A DNA stretch of 14,671 bases from CAYVQE01 sp964633205 (lineage in GTDB: Bacteria > Myxococcota > B64-G9), in assembly GCA_964633205.1 (NCBI GenBank), contig CAZWFN010000152.1, positions 1 to 14,671 of the forward strand, read 5' to 3'. This document shows positions 6,956 through 13,587 of the stretch, piece by piece. The position numbers and the translations under genes are program-made. The notes beneath the pieces were generated by a model. The model was not told the DNA's origin and did not search any database. It saw nothing but the letters and a program-made list of their open reading frames with translations. Position 1 is the stretch's first letter. Each line of letters begins with the position of its first letter.

Positions 6956-6991
6956 GTCCGACCTCCTCGTGTCCCACCGCCGCCGGCCGGC

Positions 6992-9253
6992 TCAGAACGG
7001 CAGCTTGCTCTGGCCGGCGCCGCGGCGCTTGCCGGGCCGGCGGCTGCGTCCCGCGGTGCCGCCCCGGCCGCGCTTGAGCAGGGCGCGCACCCGCCGCTCG
7101 AGGCGCTGCAGCTCCTGCGCCAGCGCGCCGGGCTCGGCGCCGGCCGGCGCCTGCGCGGCCCTCGCCTGCTGCAGCTCTTCCAGCGCCCGGGTGAAGTAGG
7201 CGGCCGGCCGGCCGCAATCGAGCGCCCGCCGGTAGCGGGCGGCCACGAAGGCCGGCCGCCCGGGGTGGAGCCGCTGGGCGTGCTCGGCCAGCGCCAGGGC
7301 CGGCTCGCCGTCCGGGCACAGGGCCAGGGCGCGATCGAGCTGGGCGGGCTCCTGCAGGCGCTCGGCGCCGGCCGCGAGCGACCGTTCGACCAGCGCCTCC
7401 AGCCCGGGCGGCCCGGCCGCAGCGGTGTCGTCGAAGCCGGCGCGCAGCTCGAGCAACCCCAGCAGCTCCTCGGGTTGCGGCGGCGGCGGCTCGGGCGCCA
7501 GCGGGTCGAGCTGCCCCGGCAGCCGCCCGCGCCGCTTGCCGCGCAGCCGCCGCCGGGCGGCCAGGAAGTGGCCCGCCCACAACCAGGGGCGCGGATCGCC
7601 CTGCAGCGCCTCGTCTCTGAGCGCGGCGGCCTGCTCGTCGCGCCGCGACAAGGACTCGAAGGCGGCCGCCTCGGCCTGCGCCTCGAGCCGCGCGTTGGTC
7701 GGGCAGCCGGGCACGCCGGCGGCCTGCCGGTAGCACTTGCGCGCCCGCTCCATCCGGCCGGCGCGCATCTGCTTGCGGGCTTTGGCGCACAACAGCCGCG
7801 CCTGCCGGGCGCGGGTGCGGCGGTTGAGCGGCTCGACCTCGGCGGCGCGCTTGATGTGGCGCAGCGCCTTGTCCAGTGCGCCGCGCTGCTCGGCCCCGGC
7901 GGCCGCGGCCAGCAGGGCCTCCGGGTGGTCGGGAAAGCGAGCGGCGAAGCGCTCGAGCACCCGGGCCCGTTCGGCCTTGTTGCCGTGGTGCTCGAGCAGG
8001 TCGAGCAGCGTGCGCCAGGTGTGGGTGTCCTCCGGGTCCAGCTCCAGGGCCTGCTCCAGGTGCTCGCGCGCCTCCCGGCGCTGCTGGCTGGCGATGTCGT
8101 CGCCGCCGAACAGCATGGAGAACGGCGAGCCGCTCGTCTCCTCGGCCATCATCGCCAGCCGCTCGCCGATCCGGGCGTGTAGGGCGGCCAGGGCCGCCCG
8201 GCCGGGGCTGATCTCCGCCGGCAGGTCGGCGAGTTCGTGGCTGTAGTCCAGCCAGAGGTCCAGCGCCGCGCCCCGTTTGCCGGCCAGCTCGTAGACCAGG
8301 GCGGCCAGCCCCAGCAGCCCCGGATCATCGGCGCCGCCGCCCAGGCTGCGCTCGATCCGCTCGCTGATCTGGTACGGCTCCACGCCGAGCGCGCCCAGCG
8401 CGCCGGCCAGGTCCCGGCGCAGGGCCCGGCGCAGCCCGGCCGAGCCGTCGCCCGCCACCCGGTTGGCCACGCGCAGGGCGCGGTTGGGCCGCCCCGCGGC
8501 CAGCTCGCGGCCGACCGCCGCGTAGGCGCTGGCATCCAGCGCGCGCCCGGCGCCCAGCGCGCGCAGGCAGCGGACCGCCGCCGGGCCGAGTTCGGCGGCC
8601 GGGTCGGGATCGATGGCAAAGAGCACGGCCTCGGCCAGCGGGCCGAAGACGCGATCGCCGGCCAGCGGCGCGAAGGCCCGGGCCGCCTCGGCGTCGCGCC
8701 GGCGGTACCAGGCCGACAGGCCGCGCAGCGCCAGCCGGGCCGAGCGCAGCGGCGAGTGCAGGCCGATCGGCCGCAGCGCGCGCAGGCCCGCCTCGTCGCG
8801 GCCGGCGGCGATGTGCTCGGCGGCGGTGCGCACCGCCAGGGCCTCGCTGGCGGTTCGGCTCTCGATGCGGCCGAGCCGCTCGCCGCTGGCGGCGTCCAAT
8901 CCGAGCACGGCCGCGCCCAGGGCCTCGCCGACCGCCGGGTGCTCGCGGCCGGCGGCGTCCAGCGCCTCGACCTCCGCCACCAGCCAGGCCGGGCGGTTCG
9001 CTCCCAGCCAGCGCAGCCGGGGCCCGGACACGCGGCCGGTGCGCGGCCACAGCCGGTCGAGCAGCTGTTCGACCTGGGCATCGTCACCGGCCGCGGCAGC
9101 GCTGTCCAGCCGCTTGAGTTCGTGGTTGCGCCGCCGCCGGGCCCGGCTCCCGCCGCCGGGGTCGGCCGGCCCGGCGGCCTTGCTGCCGGGCGCCTTGCCG
9201 GCCTGTCGCTCTAGCGACTTGCGGCGCTTGCTTTTCGCTCGCCTGCGGGCCAA
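6992..9253 (-). CDS. Large TPR-solenoid protein heading the Hsp70 operon
   Basis: A 753-aa protein with no recognised enzymatic domain. The first 50 residues are strongly basic (ARRRAKSKRRKSLERQ and a second RARRRR patch), as are the last 30 (KRGRGGTAG, SRRPGKRRGAGQSKLPF), which suggests nucleic-acid or ribosome contact. Between them lies an alpha-helical solenoid; clear TPR-like units occur at about residues 385-550 (AREHLEQALELDPEDTHTWR, then ALLAAAAGAEQRGALDKALR and a third). The start is TTG at 9253, with GGAGGAGAGG 5 nt upstream and no ATG nearby. It ends 36 nt before the J-protein gene. The 176 nt upstream (9254-9429) hold no gene and no clear promoter. It is plausibly the client or localisation subunit of the chaperone set (inference). 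Confidence 0.8.
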   Translation of the reverse strand: MARRRAKSKRRKSLERQAGKAPGSKAAGPADPGGGSRARRRRNHELKRLDSAAAAGDDAQVEQLLDRLWPRTGRVSGPRLRWLGANRPAWLVAEVEALDAAGREHPAVGEALGAAVLGLDAASGERLGRIESRTASEALAVRTAAEHIAAGRDEAGLRALRPIGLHSPLRSARLALRGLSAWYRRRDAEAARAFAPLAGDRVFGPLAEAVLFAIDPDPAAELGPAAVRCLRALGAGRALDASAYAAVGRELAAGRPNRALRVANRVAGDGSAGLRRALRRDLAGALGALGVEPYQISERIERSLGGGADDPGLLGLAALVYELAGKRGAALDLWLDYSHELADLPAEISPGRAALAALHARIGERLAMMAEETSGSPFSMLFGGDDIASQQRREAREHLEQALELDPEDTHTWRTLLDLLEHHGNKAERARVLERFAARFPDHPEALLAAAAGAEQRGALDKALRHIKRAAEVEPLNRRTRARQARLLCAKARKQMRAGRMERARKCYRQAAGVPGCPTNARLEAQAEAAAFESLSRRDEQAAALRDEALQGDPRPWLWAGHFLAARRRLRGKRRGRLPGQLDPLAPEPPPPQPEELLGLLELRAGFDDTAAAGPPGLEALVERSLAAGAERLQEPAQLDRALALCPDGEPALALAEHAQRLHPGRPAFVAARYRRALDCGRPAAYFTRALEELQQARAAQAPAGAEPGALAQELQRLERRVRALLKRGRGGTAGRSRRPGKRRGAGQSKLPF

Positions 9254-9429
9254 ACCAACCTCTCCTCCACGGCGGGCGCCCCGCTGGCAACCCCGCCTCG
9301 CCTGCCCCGGCTAGCACAAGCCCGCGCGGCCTGCAAGGGCGATGGCCGAAAGAACCGATCGCGGCGGCGCTTGCGGGGGCATCGCGTTCCGGTTGAGACA
9401 CGCGGCCCAGGCGATCGATACGTCGCTTG

Positions 9430-10113
9430 TCAGTCCAGGATCCGCAGCGTATTGCCCACCTCGTCGCGCCGCTGCTCGCCGGCCGGGAAGGGCCCGGCCA
9501 GCAGCTCACCGCAGCGTTCGATGCCGGCGACCAGCGCCTCGGCCGCCGCGCCGCGGGCCAGGCCGGCCTCGATCGCGGCGCACACCTCCTGCCAGTGCTC
9601 GGGCGGCAGCTTGCGGCTGATGGCCGAGTCGCCGATCACCCGCACCTGCTCCTCGAACAGCGAGGCGTAGATCAGCACCCCGGTGCGGCCGCTGGTCTCG
9701 AGCACCCCGTGCTCGACGAACACCCGGGTGGCGGCCCGGCCCACCTGCTGCTCCAGCCGCGCCCGCGACACGAACAACCGCCTGAGCCAGCTCCACCACC
9801 CGGCCAGCGCCACGCCCAGCCAGAAGCCGCCGCCCAGCACCCCCAGCGCCAGCAGCATGCCGAAGCCGGTCACGCTGACCACCGGCGGATACCAGGTGCC
9901 GGCGCTGCCGCCGGGCAGCATCAGCCACCACAGCAGAAACAGCCCCAGCCCGGCGCACACCAGCCCCACCAGGTCGGCCGCCCGCTCGTAGGCGCCGCTG
10001 GCGGTGGCCACCAGCGGCACGATCTCGGCCGCCGTGCCCCGCTCGGCCGCGGCCACCGCGTCGCGCACCCGCCGCCGCTCCGGCTCGCCGAACACCTCAG
10101 CCGCCAACCGCAT
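9430..10113 (-). CDS. TPM-domain membrane protein
   Basis: A 227-aa protein of the TPM (TLP18.3/Psb32/MOLO-1) family. Two hydrophobic segments lie at about residues 48-67 (VGLVCAGLGLFLLWWLMLP) and 79-105. The conserved TPM core follows: a basic stretch, AATRVFVEHGVLETSGRTGV, then LIYASLFEEQVRVIGDSAIS. Family members are often found with LemA and a second TPM protein; neither is visible here. Starts: ATG at 10113 is preferred (GGAGG 9 nt upstream); GTG at 10119 adds two residues. It overlaps the upstream small gene by 17 nt, so the two are co-translated. Its biochemical role is not established; a part in membrane or envelope protein turnover is the usual suggestion. Confidence 0.8.
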   Translation of the reverse strand: MRLAAEVFGEPERRRVRDAVAAAERGTAAEIVPLVATASGAYERAADLVGLVCAGLGLFLLWWLMLPGGSAGTWYPPVVSVTGFGMLLALGVLGGGFWLGVALAGWWSWLRRLFVSRARLEQQVGRAATRVFVEHGVLETSGRTGVLIYASLFEEQVRVIGDSAISRKLPPEHWQEVCAAIEAGLARGAAAEALVAGIERCGELLAGPFPAGEQRRDEVGNTLRILD

Positions 10114-10396
10114 GCTCACCCGCCTCCGTGCCCGCTTCGCTCACGCGCTGCAACGCCTCCGTCCCCGTTGCATCCCGCTGCTTCTCGGCCAGCCGCCTGA
10201 ACCAGCGCTGCTGCTCGACCAGCCCCGACCCGGGCTGCGGCGGGTGGCTGCGCAGGGCGGCCTGGAAGGCATCCTCGAGCAACTCCATGGTCGTGGCCAC
10301 ATCCGCGGACTCGATCTCGCGCAGCCGCAGCGCCTCCAGCTCAGGCCCCAGCCGCCGCCAGCGCGCGGCCCATTCGGCGAGCGATTCCGCTTCCAT
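10097..10396 (-). CDS. Small helical protein paired with the TPM gene
   Basis: A 99-aa protein without a recognised domain. It is mostly amphipathic helix (EWAARWRRLGPELEALRLRE, then TTMELLEDAFQAALRSH), soluble, with no signal peptide or membrane segment. It has a strong SD, GAGGAGG, before the ATG at 10396, an extended -10 promoter just upstream, and a 17-nt overlap with the TPM gene, which together argue that it is real and translated with its neighbour. A partner or regulator of the TPM protein is possible, but that rests only on position. Confidence 0.72.
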   Translation of the reverse strand: MEAESLAEWAARWRRLGPELEALRLREIESADVATTMELLEDAFQAALRSHPPQPGSGLVEQQRWFRRLAEKQRDATGTEALQRVSEAGTEAGEHAVGG

Positions 10397-10416
10397 GTCC
10401 GGCCTCCTCGGCCGCG

Positions 10417-10425
10417 ATTATACCA
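10417..10425 (-). promoter_or_regulatory. Extended -10 promoter of the small-gene/TPM operon
   Basis: The minus strand reads TGG-TATAAT, a perfect -10 hexamer (10417-10422) with the TGn extension (10423-10425). No good -35 is visible, which is normal for extended -10 promoters. Transcription would begin near 10410, about 14 nt before the ATG at 10396. Two ATAAGG direct repeats (10425-10437 region) lie immediately upstream. Confidence 0.6.
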
Positions 10426-10472
10426 TAAGGCATAAGGGCTGGCTGCGCAGCGCCACGAGCAACAGGCCCCGG

Positions 10473-10517
10473 CCCGAGACCCCGCGCCGGCTCGCACACG
10501 ACCGAATCGAGCCCGAG
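10473..10517. repeat. Repeat B, copy 1 (45 bp)
   Basis: A 45-bp block identical to 13588-13632. It begins CCCGAGACCCCGCGCCGGCT and ends CGAATCGAGCCCGAG. It directly abuts the duplicated DUF3592 gene fragment at 10518. Flanks of the two copies are unrelated past the edges, so the boundary is sharp. The nature of the repeat is unknown. Confidence 0.8.
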
Positions 10518-10674
10518 TTTACTACGACGCCCAGGACCCCGAGCGTTGGGCGAGCGCCGCCTGGGTGCACCTGAGCCCCAGCGGCGATTTTGTTTTCTTG
10601 GCCGGGGCATCGCAGCACGCGTCATCGGCATCGGCCTGATCCTGTTTCAGCTCCGGCGCCGTGGCCGCGGATGA
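10518..10674 (+). pseudogene. 3' fragment of the DUF3592 gene, frameshifted
   Basis: This stretch matches the last third of the DUF3592 gene at 14510-14667 with three substitutions and one missing G, roughly 97-98% identical by hand alignment. It corresponds to protein residues from about 102 (YYDAQDPERWASAAWVHL) onward. The missing G, in the run after TTGGCC near 10605, shifts the frame and removes the second membrane helix. The 5' two thirds of the gene are absent; repeat B sits in their place. It is a recent duplicate and not expected to be functional. The match continues through TGATGGG to 10678 and may continue past the window end in the other copy. Confidence 0.85.
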
Positions 10675-10678
10675 TGGG

Positions 10679-10761
10679 GTGGCGTTCGAAATCGTAGCTC
10701 GCGCCAGGCGTCGAGCAGCAGCTCGCGATCGCCCGGCCTGACCCCTCCGGCCCCCTCCCTG
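10679..10761 (-). repeat. Repeat C, partial copy (promoterless)
   Basis: This region matches the distal part of repeat C (12731-12811 and 14063-14153): GTGGC, then ATCGTAG, then CTCGCGCCAGGCGTCGAGCA, and a C/T-rich tail CTGACCCCTCC...CCCCCTCCCTG. It lacks the half of the repeat that carries the promoter in the long copies. A 2-bp loss at the GAGGTCTAC position breaks the frame conserved in the other copies. It lies 14 nt beyond the end of the ImmA-like gene and abuts the DUF3592 fragment. Together with the features above it explains the gene-free stretch 10,430-10,774. Confidence 0.75.
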
Positions 10762-10774
10762 ACCACCACATGTC

Positions 10775-12262
10775 TCAAGCGCTGCAGATTTCGGTCAGCA
10801 GCTCCACGCGTTGTTCGTCCGAGATCAGCTTCAGATTGTGAAGGTGCCAGGTGGTCGCCGTGGCGCTGGTGGCGAAGGTCTGCATGATTCCGCGGACTGC
10901 CGCGACTGTCGGACCACCGGCCTGACGGATGATCCGGCGCACACCGTCTTGGGGCATGAACAGCATGGCGGCAAAGGCCCCGGCCCGCGCCGCCCGGGCC
11001 CAGGAGGTCCAGGGTGTATCCAGCACGGCCACGCCTCCACCCTCGGGCGGATCCAACAGCAGGTGGCCGAGCCCGGCGCCCAAGCGCATCTTCTTGCTCC
11101 AGACCGCCTGCCGCCGGCTCGCCGGGTTGCAGTTCAATACAGGCTCGCAACCGTCGGCCATGATCGCGGCTGCGTGGATGTTCGGGTGCAGCGGTGAATC
11201 GTCGACCCGAACGCCTTGACCCTTGAGCCAGGGCTCCAGGTCCGACACCGGGTCCTCGCCCCAGCCGGCCGCTTCCCGCAGCCGCAGGGCCTCTTCATAA
11301 CCCGCCTCCCAGGGCCTGCGGAACGCCGGTGGCGAAGGTCGACGTGCTCGTTCAGCGACCCGTCCCAGCCCACCGGGTCGGCTGCGAGCCTCGTCGCTGA
11401 GTTGCAGCAAACGGCCGAGGCTGCCGTCCAGGCCGGGCGGAGAAGAGCGCAGCAACGAGGTGGCCAACGAGTGCTTCACCAGAAGACCCGAGCTGGCGGC
11501 CGCCTGTTCGTTCAGCTGCCTCAACAGGCCGGAGTAGGCCGGCTGCGAACGAATCACCGCGACCAATTCTCGCGGTATCAACCAGCGCCAGTCGTCACCC
11601 GCAGCTCTCAGGTCATTTGGCGAAAAGAGATCGGGTGTAGCTGGCAGCCGCTCGCGCAGCACGCGATCGAAATCCCGAACCAGCTCTGTCATGGTCGAGG
11701 TGAATGTGCTCGCCTCCACCAGCAGCTCACCCCTGGGATGCATGAACGACAGATCCGGTCTCGAGGCCGGCCAGGTCTCATTGTCCCAGGCGATCTCGAT
11801 ATGCTCGCCCAAGCGATGGAACATGACGTTGGGCGTCGCTGCTCCCTCGAAAGCGGCCCTGAGGGAGTGTCGCTGCCACCAATCGGAGCGGGACTCGAAC
11901 CAGTCGTCCTCCTCGTTCTCGAGCAAGGTCAACTCCGATTGTTCACTCTCGCGGTACCAATCCTGAGCGGTGGCGATCTCGTCGCGGCACAGCCGAAGCG
12001 GGAACGGCTCCTCGTTGATCATGCCCCGGCCGACACTGACGAACCAGCGCAGGAGAGGAAGCAAGTACCAAGTCACACCATCGCTGATGCTCCCGTCGTC
12101 GCGAACGGAGCGTGTCAGGCAAATCCCGTCTGCCCAGATCGAAAGCGATCCCCAACTCGCCGTCAGCAACGGATCCTGACCGCCGGGAGGATGCGGATCC
12201 TCGGTCAATCCCAAGCTCACGGCGAACTGCTTGGTGTCGCCGTACTGCCTCTGGTACCACAT
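10775..12262 (-). CDS. ImmA/IrrE-like protein with degenerate metallopeptidase site
   Basis: A 495-aa protein. Its C-terminal domain has the layout of ImmA/IrrE zinc peptidases, which cleave XRE-type repressors: VLNCNPASRR, then RLGAGLGHLLLD at about 393-404, FAAMLFMP (430-437), and a winged-helix-like end (TSATATTWHLHNLKLISDEQ). The HEXXH motif reads GAGLGH, so the first His and the Glu are missing; the usual downstream Glu before ANAFA is also replaced (ARAGAFAA). It is probably an inactive or repurposed sensor. The N-terminal half (ASWGSLSIWADGICLTRSVR, WYLLPLLRWF) is a separate conserved-looking domain. ATG at 12262 has GAAGGG 7 nt upstream; ATG at 12310 would add 16 residues and overlap the DUF433 gene. 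GC content is lower than in the chaperone operon. Confidence 0.72.
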   Translation of the reverse strand: MWYQRQYGDTKQFAVSLGLTEDPHPPGGQDPLLTASWGSLSIWADGICLTRSVRDDGSISDGVTWYLLPLLRWFVSVGRGMINEEPFPLRLCRDEIATAQDWYRESEQSELTLLENEEDDWFESRSDWWQRHSLRAAFEGAATPNVMFHRLGEHIEIAWDNETWPASRPDLSFMHPRGELLVEASTFTSTMTELVRDFDRVLRERLPATPDLFSPNDLRAAGDDWRWLIPRELVAVIRSQPAYSGLLRQLNEQAAASSGLLVKHSLATSLLRSSPPGLDGSLGRLLQLSDEARSRPGGLGRVAERARRPSPPAFRRPWEAGYEEALRLREAAGWGEDPVSDLEPWLKGQGVRVDDSPLHPNIHAAAIMADGCEPVLNCNPASRRQAVWSKKMRLGAGLGHLLLDPPEGGGVAVLDTPWTSWARAARAGAFAAMLFMPQDGVRRIIRQAGGPTVAAVRGIMQTFATSATATTWHLHNLKLISDEQRVELLTEICSA

Positions 12263-12290
12263 GATTCGCCCTTCTTGCCGTCTCCAGATC

Positions 12291-12635
12291 TCAGCCCGAA
12301 GGCCAGTCATCCGGAAGCTTCTTCTGGCACCGAAACCGCCGCCGCTGCTGTCGACTGATGATGCCGTTTTCCATCAACAGCTTGAGGATCTTCTCAGGCA
12401 CCTCGGACCCGATCATCGGATAGCCGTGCCAAATCCCGGCCCCCTGGCGTGTCGGGCGAGCCACCGCCTCGATGTCCTCTCGCTCGAGTTCCGGGAAGGC
12501 CTCGAGTAGCTCGGTCCACGATTCAGCGCTGGCGATCCGCTCGAGCACCACGGACACCGGAATGCGGGTCCCCCTGATGACCGGTCGGCCGTTGCAGACG
12601 CGAGGATTGTACTCGATTCGATCGATTGCGCCCAT
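12291..12635 (-). CDS. DUF433 antitoxin-like protein
   Basis: A 114-aa protein. Residues 1-58 are a DUF433 helix-turn-helix domain (IEYNPRVCNGRPVIRGTRIP, then VSVVLERIASAESWTELLEA and FPELEREDIEAVA), typical of antitoxins of DUF433/DUF5615 systems. Residues 60-114 form an unusual basic extension (GYPMIGSEVPEKILKLLMEN, then QQRRRFRCQKK) not expected in the roughly 75-80-aa family. No DUF5615 PIN-like toxin follows; instead the ImmA-like gene starts 28 nt downstream, suggesting a non-standard pair. The ATG sits exactly at the end of repeat C, whose promoter reads into it. Confidence 0.8.
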   Translation of the reverse strand: MGAIDRIEYNPRVCNGRPVIRGTRIPVSVVLERIASAESWTELLEAFPELEREDIEAVARPTRQGAGIWHGYPMIGSEVPEKILKLLMENGIISRQQRRRFRCQKKLPDDWPSG

Positions 12636-12811
12636 TTGCTCTCACCCCGTACGGCAACCCGAGGCCGCTGGGATCGATGATAGTCGGCACCGGCGTTTCA
12701 CGTCAATGCCCCGACCTGGCCTTGAATGTGGTGGCCGTCGCAATCGTAGACCTCGCGCCAGGCGTCGAGCAGCAGCTCGCGATCGCACAGCCCGCCCCCT
12801 CCGTCCCTCCG
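12633..12811 (-). repeat. Repeat C, copy 1
   Basis: About 155 bp (12633-12786) nearly identical to 13965-14123, followed by a C/T-rich tail (CCCCCTCCGTCCCTCCG) of the same type. Only two mismatches were found by eye before the copies drift apart near 12772. Homology stops at the ATG of the DUF433 gene. On the minus strand the repeat contains a conserved short frame (LLLDAWREVYDCDGHHIQGQ..) ending in TGA at 12698, then a promoter and an SD-like GGGGTGAGAG before the ATG. Confidence 0.85.
12677..12706 (-). promoter_or_regulatory. Sigma70-type promoter inside repeat C, driving the DUF433 gene
   Basis: On the minus strand TTGACG (12701-12706) and TATCAT (12677-12682) are separated by 18 nt, each 5 of 6 to consensus. 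Transcription would start near 12670, giving a leader of about 35 nt that includes GGGGTG, 7 nt before the ATG at 12635. The same promoter is present at 14009-14038. Confidence 0.65.
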
Positions 12812-12848
12812 TTCGCGCGTACCGCCGCCTCCGTCCCCGTCCCTCGCG

Positions 12849-13046
12849 TACCTTAATCTGTATCCGTTCAGGCTCCGGACGTACCGCATCGCCTCGCATC
12901 GCGGATCGGCCTGTCTGGCAAGGAAGCGACGAGGCCCGCAGCGCAGCGACCTCGGGGGTCGTGAGCATCGGGCCGATGGAGCTGACGCAGTCCAGACAGG
13001 CCGAGGCGCGATGCCATCATTAAGCCCTGAACGGCTACCTTAATCT
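12849..13046. mobile_element. Nested long palindrome flanked by 11-bp direct repeats (MITE-like)
   Basis: TACCTTAATCT occurs at 12849-12859 and again at 13036-13046. Between them lie four nested stems about one centre (near 12954): CCGTTCAGG/CCTGAACGG (12864-12872 with 13026-13034), a 23-bp arm with two mismatches (12896-12918 with 12992-13014, containing GGCCTGTCTGG), GGCCCG/CGGGCC (12933-12938 with 12969-12974), and CGACC/GGTCG (12947-12951 with 12957-12961). There is no coding potential. This fits a miniature inverted-repeat element with target duplication; a structured RNA is an alternative. Together with repeat C it fills the gene-free stretch 12,636-13,069. Confidence 0.6.
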
Positions 13047-13069
13047 TTGCTGCTGGTCGGCCGTCGCGG

Positions 13070-13246
13070 TCACAGACCGAGCTGCTGGCGAATGATGTGG
13101 CACAGGCTTTCCTTGATCTCGGAATGGCGGGGAACGGGCGCCCGTTTCCCCGTGCGCGGATTGGCGTAGATGTCGTGCTTCTTACCGTGGCGTCTCAGAT
13201 AACAGCCGGCAGCAACCAGCTCGCGGATGAAGCGACCCCGTTTCAC
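13070..13246 (-). CDS. hicA: HicA-type mRNA interferase toxin
   Basis: A 58-aa toxin of the HicA (YcfA-like, dsRBD-fold) family, which cleaves mRNA when free of HicB. The sequence runs KRGRFIRELVAAGCYLRRHG, then KKHDIYANPRTGKRAPVPRH and SEIKESLCHIIRQQLGL. H24 in KKHDIY occupies the position of the catalytic His of the family's GSH motif. It starts at GTG 13246, which overlaps the HicB stop as GTGA, so translation is coupled to the antitoxin. Its length is at the lower end for the family, but both ends of the fold are present. The GTGA overlap and the match to HicA throughout make it convincing. Confidence 0.85.
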   Translation of the reverse strand: MKRGRFIRELVAAGCYLRRHGKKHDIYANPRTGKRAPVPRHSEIKESLCHIIRQQLGL

Positions 13247-13458
13247 GCCACGTCGACCACGATGTCCTTGGTGCTCGCATCCGGGCGTTGCGCGGGCGGC
13301 TGCTCGTCCTCGAGCACCAGCTCATAGGCATCCCGGATGTTGTCCTCGAGCTCGTCCAGGGTCTCGCCCTGGCTGAACACGCCCGGCACCTCGCGCAGCC
13401 GGCCCACGTACCAGCCATCGTCCTGCCAGTACTCCAGGGTAAAGCGCCGTTTCACCAT
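13243..13458 (-). CDS. hicB: HicB-type antitoxin
   Basis: A 71-aa antitoxin of the HicB family, consisting of the partial RNase H fold only: RRFTLEYWQDDGWYVGRLRE, then VPGVFSQGETLDELEDNIRD and AYELVLEDEQ. It neutralises HicA by occluding its active site. No C-terminal HTH or ribbon-helix-helix is present, so DNA binding and autoregulation may be weak or need another protein. The SD GGGAGG lies just before the ATG at 13458. The order is antitoxin first, then toxin, with a 4-nt overlap. Confidence 0.9.
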   Translation of the reverse strand: MVKRRFTLEYWQDDGWYVGRLREVPGVFSQGETLDELEDNIRDAYELVLEDEQPPAQRPDASTKDIVVDVA

Positions 13459-13479
13459 GCACCTCCCATCGCTCGACCG

Positions 13480-13488
13480 AGTCTAGCA
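13480..13488 (-). promoter_or_regulatory. Possible extended -10 promoter of hicBA
   Basis: The minus strand reads TGC-TAGACT, an extended -10 with four of six hexamer matches, about 15-20 nt before the hicB SD and ATG. No -35 is recognisable. This is a weak prediction. Confidence 0.3.
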
Positions 13489-13587
13489 CGATCGGACCTC
13501 ACGCGGCAGCCGGCCAGCGCTGTTTCCGACAACGAGCCGTCCACCGCCCGTTGCGACGCCCCTGTCCCTGTCCTCCCGTGTCCCCGA

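Noticed and set aside
6869..8182. A 437-codon plus-strand frame opposite the TPR gene
   Set aside because: Antisense shadow; composition is Gly/Gln/Arg/Leu-rich without domain patterns, while the minus strand has TPR periodicity and a strong SD.
9254..9429. Heat-shock (sigma32-type) promoter ahead of the TPR/Hsp70 operon
   Set aside because: No CTTGAA and CCCCAT pair at proper spacing was found; a TTGCAG/TGCTAG pair on the minus strand has only a 14-nt spacer.
12698..12889. A 63-aa minus-strand gene upstream of the DUF433 gene
   Set aside because: Its front half lies in the palindromic element and a C/T-rich low-complexity run; only the tail inside repeat C looks conserved, so it is reported as a repeat property.
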